The notes below the pieces were generated by a model. The model was not told where the DNA came from. It saw only the letters and a program-made list of their open reading frames with translations, and did no database searches. Shown here piece by piece: positions 25,847 through 32,761 of a DNA stretch of 64,000 nt. The stretch is taken from NCBI GenBank assembly GCA_011526085.1, contig WYBC01000038.1:124001-188000 (forward strand), read 5' to 3'. Within the stretch, counting starts at the first letter, position 1; every line of letters begins with the position of its first letter. The position numbers and the translations under genes were made by a program. The stretch is from Lysobacter sp. GTDB lineage: Bacteria; Pseudomonadota; Gammaproteobacteria; Xanthomonadales; Xanthomonadaceae.

Positions 25847-26863
25847 ATGCTGTTTCAACACGTCGCCATCGCCGGACTTGCCCACATCGACGCGCCGCGT
25901 CAGCTCACCAGCGCCGAGATCAACGCCCGGCTCAAGCCGACCCTGGACCGGCTGGGGATCAAGGCCAACGTCCTCGAAGACATCGCCGGCATCCGTTCGC
26001 GTCGTCTCTGGGACGATGGCGTCGAAGCTTCCGATGCCGCCACCCTCGCCGGCGTGAAGGCGCTGGCCGACGCCGGCATCGACCCTTCGCGCGTCGGCCT
26101 GCTCGTCAACACCTCGGTCAGCCGCGACTATCTGGAACCGTCGACCGCCAGCATCGTCAGCGGCAACCTCGGCCTGTCCGACACCTGCCAGAACTTCGAC
26201 GTCGCCAACGCCTGTCTCGCCTTCCTCAACGGCATGGACATCGCCAGCCGGATGATCGAGCGCGGCGAAATCGACTACGCCCTGATCGTCGACGGCGAAA
26301 CCGCCAATCTCGCCTACGAGAAGACGCTCAACCGCATGGCCAGCCCGGACCTCACCGAAGAAGAGTTCCGCAACGAAATGGCCACGCTCACCCTGGGCTG
26401 CGGCGCCGCCGGCATGGTGCTCGCCCGCGCCGAACTGGCCCCGGGCGCGCCGCGCTATCGCGGCGGCGTCACCCGCGCCGCCACGCAGTGGAACACCCTC
26501 TGCCGCGGCAACCTCGACCGCATGGTCACCGACACCAAGATGCTGCTGATCGAAGGCATGAAGCTGGCGTCGAAGACCTTCGCCGCGGCCAAGCTCGCGC
26601 TGGGCTGGGCGGTGGACGAAGTCGACGAATTCGTCATCCACCAGGTCAGCAAGGTCCACACCCAGGCCATGCTCGACGCCTTCGGCATCGACCCGAAGAA
26701 GGTGCTCACCATCTTCGGCGAGCACGGCAACATCGGCCCGGCGTCGGTGCCGATCGTGCTCAGCAAGCTGCGCGAGATGGGTCGCCTGAAGAAGGGCGAC
26801 CGCGTCGCCCTGCTCGGCATCGGTTCCGGCCTGAACTGCTCGATGGCCGAAGTGGTCTGGTAA
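25847..26863 (+). CDS. oleA: OleA, thiolase-fold acyl-CoA condensing enzyme
   Basis: A 338-residue thiolase-superfamily enzyme that joins two long-chain acyl-CoAs head-to-head to a beta-keto acid, the first step of olefin synthesis. The active-site residues sit in OleA context: Cys123 (VANACLAF), His265 (FVIHQVSK), Asn295 (HGNIGPAS) and Glu97 (DYLEPS). Each is exactly 20 positions before the residues reported for Xanthomonas campestris OleA (Cys143, His285, Asn315, Glu117). The Glu distinguishes OleA from FabH-type ketosynthases. A strong terminator follows at 26908. oleB, oleC and oleD lie 14-23 kb to the right rather than immediately adjacent. Confidence 0.93.
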   Translation: MLFQHVAIAGLAHIDAPRQLTSAEINARLKPTLDRLGIKANVLEDIAGIRSRRLWDDGVEASDAATLAGVKALADAGIDPSRVGLLVNTSVSRDYLEPSTASIVSGNLGLSDTCQNFDVANACLAFLNGMDIASRMIERGEIDYALIVDGETANLAYEKTLNRMASPDLTEEEFRNEMATLTLGCGAAGMVLARAELAPGAPRYRGGVTRAATQWNTLCRGNLDRMVTDTKMLLIEGMKLASKTFAAAKLALGWAVDEVDEFVIHQVSKVHTQAMLDAFGIDPKKVLTIFGEHGNIGPASVPIVLSKLREMGRLKKGDRVALLGIGSGLNCSMAEVVW

Positions 26864-26907
26864 GACACTTTCCGGCGGCTGCGGCCGCCGTTACAGTGCC
26901 CCGCAAG

Positions 26908-26929
26908 CCCCCGGCCCGCCGGGGGTTTT
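26908..26929 (+). terminator. Intrinsic terminator after oleA
   Basis: A 7-bp GC stem CCCCCGG / CCGGGGG with a four-base loop, followed directly by TTTT. It lies 45 bases after the oleA stop, so oleA is transcribed as its own unit. Confidence 0.85.
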
Positions 26930-26957
26930 CGTTTCCGCCTCCCGAAAAGGACCGCCA

Positions 26958-27203
26958 ATGACCGGCAAGCTCCGCAGCCACCACGAAATCGCCATCGCCT
27001 CGATCCACGTCTTCACCGACGATGGCCGCCTCGATCTCGCCGAACTCGAAAAGCTGCTCGCGCTGGCCGTGCGCGACGAAGTCGTGGATGCCGACGAAAA
27101 GCGCGTCCTCGCCAACATCCTCACCCGCGCCGAGCGCGACGGCGTCGATTCCGAGGTGCTGGCGCGCATCGTCGAAGTCCGCCGCCAATACGGTTTCGAC
27201 TGA
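26958..27203 (+). CDS. Small hypothetical protein, TerB-like
   Basis: An 81-residue acidic helical protein: HHEIAIASIHVFTDDGRLDLAELEKLLALAVRD is split by an EF-hand-like TDDGRLDLAE loop, then DADEKRVLANILTRAE. The helix-acidic loop-helix layout resembles TerB-type or EF-hand-derived helical bundles. A ribosome-binding site (AAAAGGA) precedes the ATG and a strong hairpin follows at 27221, so it looks like a real monocistronic gene. Function unknown. Confidence 0.7.
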   Translation: MTGKLRSHHEIAIASIHVFTDDGRLDLAELEKLLALAVRDEVVDADEKRVLANILTRAERDGVDSEVLARIVEVRRQYGFD

Positions 27204-27220
27204 GGTCCGTGCCGAAACGC

Positions 27221-27250
27221 GAAGACCCCGGCCAGGGCCGGGGTCTTCGT
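27221..27250. terminator. Hairpin terminator between convergent genes
   Basis: A perfect stem, CGAAGACCCCGGC / GCCGGGGTCTTCG, with a short loop. It lies between the TerB-like gene and the end of the leftward BlaR1-like gene at 27301. Confidence 0.8.
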
Positions 27251-27300
27251 TCGAGCCGCGCAGATCGGCGGCGCCCATGAGCGCCGCAGCGTCGTAACGC

Positions 27301-29217
27301 TTATTGCCGCGTCGGCGCGGGCTCGGCCCGGCCTTCGCGTACCGCGCGTTCGATTTCCCCGCGGATCTCGTCGTCGATCGCCGCCATCTCCCGCTCCATC
27401 TTCTCGCCGAGCGCCTCCATTTTGGCGCCGAGCGCTTCCATCGGTCTGGCCGCGATTTCCATCTTTTCGCCCAGCGCTTCCATCGGCGCGGCGCGCGCGG
27501 TCATCGCCTCGGCCTCGGCGTCGATGCGTTCGGAGATCCGCTCGATCTCGACCTCCAGCGCATCCATCCGCCGCTCGATCTCCTGTTCCTCCGCGGCCTG
27601 CGCCGCGGTGTCGCCGCCGATCGCCAGTTCCGCCTGTCGCTGCGCGAGCTTCGCCTGTTCCATCGCCAGGCGCTGCAGCTGGACATTGCTCTCCTGCATC
27701 TCCCGCGAGGGGCCCATGTCTTCGCCGAGTTCGCTCATCTGCCGGCTCATCGCTTCCATGGCCTGGCTGTGCGTCTCCATTTCGCGGCTCATCGCTTCCA
27801 TCTTCGCTTCGCTGGCTGAAGAAGCCGCCCAGGCGCGCTGGACGCGCGCGAGCACCGCGGGGTCGCGCAACACGTAGGCCTTGCCGTCGTGGTTGAACCA
27901 CAGGAAATCGCCATCCAGCGCGGCCTGCGCCGCGCGCACGTCGTCGACCTGATCGGTGTCGCCGGAGAAGAAGAATTTTTCGGAGTCGCCGTTCACGAGT
28001 GCATAGCCCTCATGCGCGCGGTCGCTGTCCACGCGCACGACAGAGCCGGTGCGCACCACGCCGCGCGGGCCGGAGGCGACGATGGCCGGGGGCGCTGCGG
28101 TCGGGCGAGCCGCCTGCGCGCGCTGCGTCGCCTGCGGTGCGGCCTGCGGCACTGCGCGGTCGGCCTGCGCATAGGCGTAACAGGCCACGCCGGTGGCGAG
28201 CAGGGCGACCGCCGGCAGCGCGATGCGGGCACCGATGCCGGGACGCGTGGGGCGGATCAATTGCTGGATGCGGGTCATGAGATGGCCTCCTTGGGCGGCC
28301 TGTGCGAGGACGTGCGTTGCGTGCGGGTGCGCTGCGGCCGCATGGCGGTCCAGCGCGGACAGCGCGAGCGCGAGACGGCGCGGTTCGCCGAGCGCGTTCG
28401 CGGCGATGTCGTCGGCGATCAGCTCGCGTTCGATCCGGATCCGATGCGACAGCCACCACACCGCGGGGTGGTAGAACAGCAGCGATTCGACCAGGGTCTG
28501 CAGCAGGTTCACGAGGTAATCGTGACGGCGGATGTGCGCCAGTTCGTGCGCGAGCAGCGCCTCCAGCAGTTCAGCGGGCATCCGCGTCAGCAGCGCGGCC
28601 GGCACGATCACCACCGGGCGGAAGATGCCGGCGGAGAGCGGGCCATCCTCGTCGTCGCTGATCAACAGGCGGACGCGATCGCCGATCTGCATGCGGGCGC
28701 AGAGCGCGCGCCATCGCGACTGCCAGATCTCCGGTACCTGCACCCGCGCGCCGCGGCGCGCGCGCCGCAGCCACGACAGCCCGGCCAGCAGCCGCAGCAG
28801 CATCGCGCCGACGCCGACGCCCCACAGTGCGACCACCCAGGGCGTCGCCGCATCGAGCGGAGCGGTGCGGGCGCGGAACGCGTGGCCCAGCGTTGCCAGC
28901 ACGGTGGATGCGGCGGGTGCGGGGGTCGCGCCCGTCGTTTCGACGGCGGCGATCGGGCTCGTGTCCGTCGGCGCGGTCGCCGGCTGCAGCGCCTGCCGCA
29001 GCGTCTGCAGCGGCAGCCACAGGCACGCGGCCAGGGCGATGCAGGCCACGGCATAGCGCGCCTGCGGACGGGCGGTGCGCAGCATCCGCAACGCCAGCCA
29101 GGCGCTGGCGCCGATGGCCGCGCCCTGCCAGAGGAAGTGCAGCAGCGCCTGTGCGAGCGCCGGGACCAAGGTCGTGGTCAGGGTCGTGGCCAGCACGGAC
29201 AGGAGGTCATTCGTCAC
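27301..29217 (-). CDS. BlaR1-type M56 membrane metallopeptidase with coiled-coil tail
   Basis: A 638-residue sensor protease. N-terminal membrane helices surround a cytoplasmic M56 zinc domain with HELAH at 224-228 and a downstream ERELIADD that supplies the third ligand region. M56/BlaR1 proteins cleave the BlaI repressor on a signal. A helix at about residues 325-345 leads to a periplasmic part. Unlike BlaR1 there is no penicillin-binding domain: instead a short ordered domain (DFLWFNHDGKAYVLRDP) and a long Met/Glu-rich helical tail with repeats such as MEALGEKM. The GTG at 29217 overlaps the blaI-like gene by 11 bases, so they form one operon; upstream extension in frame lies inside that gene. 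Confidence 0.82.
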   Translation of the reverse strand: MTNDLLSVLATTLTTTLVPALAQALLHFLWQGAAIGASAWLALRMLRTARPQARYAVACIALAACLWLPLQTLRQALQPATAPTDTSPIAAVETTGATPAPAASTVLATLGHAFRARTAPLDAATPWVVALWGVGVGAMLLRLLAGLSWLRRARRGARVQVPEIWQSRWRALCARMQIGDRVRLLISDDEDGPLSAGIFRPVVIVPAALLTRMPAELLEALLAHELAHIRRHDYLVNLLQTLVESLLFYHPAVWWLSHRIRIERELIADDIAANALGEPRRLALALSALDRHAAAAHPHATHVLAQAAQGGHLMTRIQQLIRPTRPGIGARIALPAVALLATGVACYAYAQADRAVPQAAPQATQRAQAARPTAAPPAIVASGPRGVVRTGSVVRVDSDRAHEGYALVNGDSEKFFFSGDTDQVDDVRAAQAALDGDFLWFNHDGKAYVLRDPAVLARVQRAWAASSASEAKMEAMSREMETHSQAMEAMSRQMSELGEDMGPSREMQESNVQLQRLAMEQAKLAQRQAELAIGGDTAAQAAEEQEIERRMDALEVEIERISERIDAEAEAMTARAAPMEALGEKMEIAARPMEALGAKMEALGEKMEREMAAIDDEIRGEIERAVREGRAEPAPTRQ

Positions 29218-29602
29218 GGCTCTGCTCCAGGAAGCGCTGGATTTCGGCGCGTTCTTCATCGGTGACGTGGCCGCGCAGCGCGGTCATCACCAGCGCCTTG
29301 CCGGATCCGGAGAAGGCCTTGTGGATCAGGTCCTGCAGCAGATTGGTCTGCAGCGAGTCCTGCGCCGCGGCCGCGGCGTAGACGTGCGAGCGCTCGCTCT
29401 CGTCGCGGATCACCAGGCCCTTGCCGTGCATGACCTGCAGCAGCCGCAGCACGGTGGCCTGCGCGGCCTCCGGGCGTTCGAGCTGCTGCGCTTCGTGCAC
29501 CTGCTTCGCGGTGCTGGGCCCGAGGCGCCACAGCAGGCGCAGCAGATCGAGCTCGGCGGGCGTGGGTTTCGGGGGCGGTGTCGTGGCGGGTGTGCGGGAC
29601 AT
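29207..29602 (-). CDS. BlaI/MecI/CopY-family transcriptional repressor
   Basis: A 131-residue winged-helix repressor: TPAELDLLRLLWRLGPSTAKQVHE at the start of the domain, TVLRLLQVMHGKGLVIRDESERSHVY in the wing and a C-terminal dimerisation helix (DEERAEIQRFLEQ). Such repressors bind palindromes over their own promoter and are cleaved by a partner M56 protease, here encoded by the overlapping downstream gene. A perfect 38-bp palindrome lies 55 bases upstream (29657-29694) and is the obvious operator. The inducing signal is unknown; beta-lactam sensing is not supported because the partner lacks a penicillin-binding domain. Confidence 0.88.
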   Translation of the reverse strand: MSRTPATTPPPKPTPAELDLLRLLWRLGPSTAKQVHEAQQLERPEAAQATVLRLLQVMHGKGLVIRDESERSHVYAAAAAQDSLQTNLLQDLIHKAFSGSGKALVMTALRGHVTDEERAEIQRFLEQSRDE

Positions 29603-29656
29603 GCGCGGGTCGTCTGGATGCGGGAAGCGGGATTGCCCTGTGCAGGCACCGTAGGC

Positions 29657-29694
29657 GAACTAGACAATTTTGTCTAGACAAAATTGTCTAGTTC
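29657..29694. promoter_or_regulatory. 38-bp perfect palindrome, probable BlaI-family operator
   Basis: The 38 bases are an exact palindrome, unusually AT-rich for this genome. It contains the half-site TAGACAATTTTGTCT twice in overlapping inverted arrangement, with TGTCTAGACA at its centre. Positioned just upstream of the blaI-like gene, it should be the site of autoregulation. Two repressor dimers could bind side by side. Confidence 0.8.
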
Positions 29695-29768
29695 TTCGCC
29701 CGTTCGTCGGAAAGCCTGCGGGCGATGCGCGCCGGCTGGCGCGACCGGGCCTGGCGACCGTTGGTCGG

Positions 29769-29810
29769 ATTGTCACATGTGATGGCTTGACAGTACTCAC
29801 ATGTGACAAT
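29769..29810. promoter_or_regulatory. Paired palindromes upstream of the yjfI-pspA operon
   Basis: The arms ATTGTCACATGTGA (29769-29782) and TCACATGTGACAAT (29797-29810) are exact inverted repeats of 14 bases separated by 14. Each contains the 10-bp palindrome TCACATGTGA. A consensus -35 hexamer TTGACA (29787-29792) lies between them. The second copy would fall within the -10 region, so a repressor binding both is plausible. No cognate regulator is identifiable next to it. Confidence 0.7.
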
Positions 29811-29823
29811 CAGGATGGCCGCC

Positions 29824-30498
29824 ATGGAACGCCGCACCTCCGCCTTCTACCAACGTCGCCATCGCGAGCGCCTGCGCGAGCAGGGGCTGACGAAGAAGGA
29901 GCTGTGGGTGCTGCCGGAATACGCCGATGAACTGGCCGCGATCGAGCGGCAGATGCGCCGCCCGCGGGAAGACATCGCCCGGCCGGCGCGCCATGCAGGG
30001 GAGCAGACGATGGGTGAGTCGCAGACGATGGCGGGGCCGCGGTTGTCCGCCGCGATGCATGCCGGGGCGCCGATGTGGACTTCGGCCGCGCTGTGCGCGG
30101 CGATCGCCGCCTCCGAGCCGGTCCGCGAAGGCCTAGTGTCGGTGGAACTGATCGAAGGCGCCGAGCCCGGCCTGTACCTGACCATGCACGACTACGGCGA
30201 CCTGCCGCTGTTCATGGCGGTGGTCGGCCGCCAGATCGTGGTCGAGGCGCTGCTGTGGCCGGTCTCGCAGGTGCGCGACCCGGCCCGCTTCAACGAAGCG
30301 CTGCTGCGCACCCACAAACTCTTCCCGCTGTCGACGCTGGGCATCGAAACCCTCGACGGCGATCCGGTCTACATCATGTTCGGCGCGCTCAGCGCGTCGT
30401 CCTCGCTGGCCGACGTGCTGTTCGAGGTCGAAACCCTCGCCGACAACGTCATCCGCGCCACCGAGGCCTACGAAACCCATCTGCGGGAGGCCGCATGA
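29824..30498 (+). CDS. YjfI family protein (DUF2170)
   Basis: A 224-residue protein. The N-terminus RRTSAFYQRRHRERLREQG then KKELWVLPE is a short basic segment seen in YjfI-type proteins. The C-terminal ~150 residues (LYLTMHDYGDLPLFMAVVG, THKLFPLSTLGIETLDGDPVYIMFGAL, LFEVETLADNV) match DUF2170, whose genes typically precede a PspA homologue, as in E. coli yjfIJ. Start at 29824 is preferred to the in-frame ATG at 29815 because TCAGGA lies eight bases upstream. It overlaps the pspA-like gene by ATGA. Likely a regulator or partner of PspA in membrane-stress response. Confidence 0.83.
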   Translation: MERRTSAFYQRRHRERLREQGLTKKELWVLPEYADELAAIERQMRRPREDIARPARHAGEQTMGESQTMAGPRLSAAMHAGAPMWTSAALCAAIAASEPVREGLVSVELIEGAEPGLYLTMHDYGDLPLFMAVVGRQIVVEALLWPVSQVRDPARFNEALLRTHKLFPLSTLGIETLDGDPVYIMFGALSASSSLADVLFEVETLADNVIRATEAYETHLREAA

Positions 30499-31283
30499 AC
30501 GTCCACGAATCGCCCGAACGCCCGGGCCGCGCCGATGCGCCGGAGAGCGGCGCGGGCCTCGCCGCGGACGTCGCCGCGGGTGCGTCGGCATCGCCGATCT
30601 GGCGCAAGCTGGTCGATGCGGTGCGCAGCGGCGCCAACGAACTCGGCGAGGCCATCGCCGACAGCCAGGCGTTGCGCATCCTCGATCAGGAGATCCGCGA
30701 CGCCGACGCCGAACTGCACCGTTCGAAGGATGCGCTGGCCGAAATGCTGGCGCACTACAAGGTCGCGCTGGACCGCTTGGCGGCCTCCGATGCGCGGGTC
30801 GAGGAATACGAAGGCTATGCGCTGAAGGCGCTGAAGTCGGACGACGAGGCGCTGGCGCGCGAAGTCGCGGCGAAGATCGCCGCGTTCGAGGCCGATCGCG
30901 ACGGCGACCGCCAGCGCAGCGAAGAACTCGCCGCGCGCATCGCCGACCTGCGCAAGGTGATCGCCCAGGCCGAAGCGCACATCAAGCGACTGAAGCAGCA
31001 GGTCGACACCGTGCGCGCGACCGCGACCGTGCAGCGCGCGCAGGCGACCGTGGCGCATCGCCATGCCGGTACCGATTCGCGCCTGCGCACGGCCCTGGAA
31101 TCGCTGGAACGGATCAAGCGCCGGCAGGCCGAGCGCGGCGCGCGGATGGAGGCGGCCGCCGAGATCGCGCGCGAGGACGGCGACGACGCGCTCGAAGCGA
31201 AGCTGCGCGAGGCCGGCATCATCGCCGAGCCCAGCGGCGCCGACGCGGTGCTGTCGCGGCTGAAGAAGAAAATCGAAGATTGA
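30495..31283 (+). CDS. PspA/IM30 (ESCRT-III-like) family protein
   Basis: A 262-residue, almost wholly helical protein with long coiled coils from residue ~55 onward (ALRILDQEIRDADAELHRSKDALAEML, then KIAAFEADRDGDRQRSEELAARIADL). PspA proteins form oligomeric rods or rings that bind and repair the inner membrane. The first ~33 residues are Ala/Gly/Pro-rich rather than the usual amphipathic helix, and the helix WRKLVDAVRSGANELGEAI follows it. Start overlaps the stop of yjfI. It is the second gene of a six-gene module with OB-fold, flotillin, AAA+ and PLD proteins. Confidence 0.83.
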   Translation: MNVHESPERPGRADAPESGAGLAADVAAGASASPIWRKLVDAVRSGANELGEAIADSQALRILDQEIRDADAELHRSKDALAEMLAHYKVALDRLAASDARVEEYEGYALKALKSDDEALAREVAAKIAAFEADRDGDRQRSEELAARIADLRKVIAQAEAHIKRLKQQVDTVRATATVQRAQATVAHRHAGTDSRLRTALESLERIKRRQAERGARMEAAAEIAREDGDDALEAKLREAGIIAEPSGADAVLSRLKKKIED

Positions 31284-31334
31284 CCGAAACGTGTCGTGCG
31301 CGGGGGCTCGCGCGCAGCGGCCGGGGGAGTGAGG

Positions 31335-32099
31335 ATGGATGTGTTCCTGCAGATCGTGACGTCGTTTCCGACCGTCGTGTACACCGTGCTGCTGCTGGTG
31401 GTGTCGGCGCATTGGCTGCTGTCTGCGCTCGGCATTCTCGAAGTCGACACCATCGACGGCCTGATGCCCGACGGCTTCGGCGGTCACGGTGCCGGGCATG
31501 GCATCGGTCACGGCCTCGGTCATGGTGCGGCGCACGGCATCGGCCACGACATCGGGCATGGGGTCGGTCACGGCATCGGCCACGGCCACGATATCGGCCA
31601 TGGCGGGCATCATCACGATGCCGATGCCGGCGGTCTGCTGATGAAGTTCGGCCTGCACGGCGTGCCGGTGATGGTGGTGTTCACGATCATCGCGATCGTC
31701 GGCTGGAGCGTCTGCTATTTCACCGACCTGTTCCTGCTGCGCGACGCGAAGCTGGGCGTGTTCGCGATTCCCGCCGACATCACGACCATGATCGCAGGCC
31801 TGGTGCTCGCGATTCCGGTCGGGCGGATGGTGCTGGCGCCGGTGCGGCGCATCCTGCGCAGATTCGCGCCGGTGTCGCAGCGACCGATGCTCGGTCGCCA
31901 TGGCGTGGTGCGCAGCCCGGAGATCACCCAGACCTCGGGCACCGCAGAAGTCGACGACGGCGGCGCCGGCCTGATCCTGCAGGTGCGCGCGGAGGTGTCC
32001 GGACGCTTCGTCCGCGGCGACCGCATCGTCCTGATCGAATACCTGGAAGACCAGAACGCCTACCGGGTCACCTCCGCGGAAGAATTCGAACAGCTGTGA
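31335..32099 (+). CDS. YqiJ-like OB-fold membrane protein with His-Gly repeat
   Basis: A 254-residue protein: membrane helix at ~12-33, a histidine-rich segment at 51-94, two more helices (~105-125 and ~145-165), and a C-terminal OB-fold-like beta domain (LGRHGVVRSPEITQTSG, GLILQVRAEV, RIVLIEYLEDQNAYRV). It corresponds to YqiJ, the usual partner of flotillin YqiK. The insert has 14 histidines, nine of them in exact four-residue spacing (HGxG units), which is unusual and suggests metal binding. Start at 31335 follows GGGGGAGTGAGG. Confidence 0.8.
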   Translation: MDVFLQIVTSFPTVVYTVLLLVVSAHWLLSALGILEVDTIDGLMPDGFGGHGAGHGIGHGLGHGAAHGIGHDIGHGVGHGIGHGHDIGHGGHHHDADAGGLLMKFGLHGVPVMVVFTIIAIVGWSVCYFTDLFLLRDAKLGVFAIPADITTMIAGLVLAIPVGRMVLAPVRRILRRFAPVSQRPMLGRHGVVRSPEITQTSGTAEVDDGGAGLILQVRAEVSGRFVRGDRIVLIEYLEDQNAYRVTSAEEFEQL

Positions 32100-32169
32100 T
32101 CCGCAGGCCCGGGACGTTCCATTCGTGCCATCGCGAGCGGCATCGCATGCCCAAACAGGAGGCAACACC

Positions 32170-32643
32170 ATGAACCACCATGAAGCGCCGTATCAAGATC
32201 GTCGCGATCAGAATCGCCGCGTGGAAATCGCCATGCAGAACCGGCAGCGCATCCTCGGCGCCAGGGATCGCAGGGCGATGATGGGCATGTTCGGCATCCT
32301 CGCGTATCTGGGTGCGAGTGATCTGATCATCGGCGGGTTCATGTTCTTCGGCGATGCCGGCGCGTGGCTCGACGGCGCGCTGATGTGCGCCTTCGGCGCG
32401 ATGTTCTCCTATGCCGCCATGCGGGTCTGGACGAAGGACGATACGCGCTGGCGGATCGTGCTCGTGCCTGCCGGGCTGTGGCTGGCGCTCAGCGCGCTGG
32501 TGCTGCTCTCCGGAGACATTCCGCCGCTGGTGGCGACCGCGCTGTGCCTCGCGCTGCCGGTCTTCGCCGCCCTGCGCAGGAAAACGCTGGCGGCGCTGCG
32601 CACCGCCGAGAACGCGTCGCGCCGGGATCGTCTCCTGGCTTGA
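32170..32643 (+). CDS. Hypothetical integral membrane protein
   Basis: A 157-residue protein with a polar N-terminus of about 35 residues and four predicted helices (MFGILAYLGASDLIIGGFMFF, ALMCAFGAMFSYAAM, IVLVPAGLWLALSALVLL, LVATALCLALPVFAAL). The tail is basic. AGGAGGCAA lies immediately upstream, a strong ribosome-binding site. It sits between the YqiJ-like and flotillin genes on the same strand and probably belongs to the module. No family recognised. Confidence 0.7.
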   Translation: MNHHEAPYQDRRDQNRRVEIAMQNRQRILGARDRRAMMGMFGILAYLGASDLIIGGFMFFGDAGAWLDGALMCAFGAMFSYAAMRVWTKDDTRWRIVLVPAGLWLALSALVLLSGDIPPLVATALCLALPVFAALRRKTLAALRTAENASRRDRLLA

Positions 32644-32761
32644 GCCCGCATGCCCCGTACCGCTGTCCACCGCCGGCCCGCATCGCGGTCCGGCACTGAT
32701 TCGAGTCGCGACCCCGTGTGTCGTCGAAAGTCCACTTTCAAGCGTCGATTGGAGAACTGAG

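Noticed and set aside
25847-26863. FabH (3-oxoacyl-ACP synthase III)
   Set aside because: The fold is shared, but Glu97 and the residue pattern match OleA, and oleB, oleC and oleD are present in the same window.
27301-29602. Beta-lactam resistance regulator BlaI-BlaR1
   Set aside because: The family match is clear, but the M56 protein lacks a penicillin-binding sensor domain and no beta-lactamase gene is adjacent, so a resistance role is not claimed.
31483-31620. Possible CRISPR-like short repeats
   Set aside because: The periodic text is a 12-base coding repeat for HGxG units inside an open reading frame, with no spacers.
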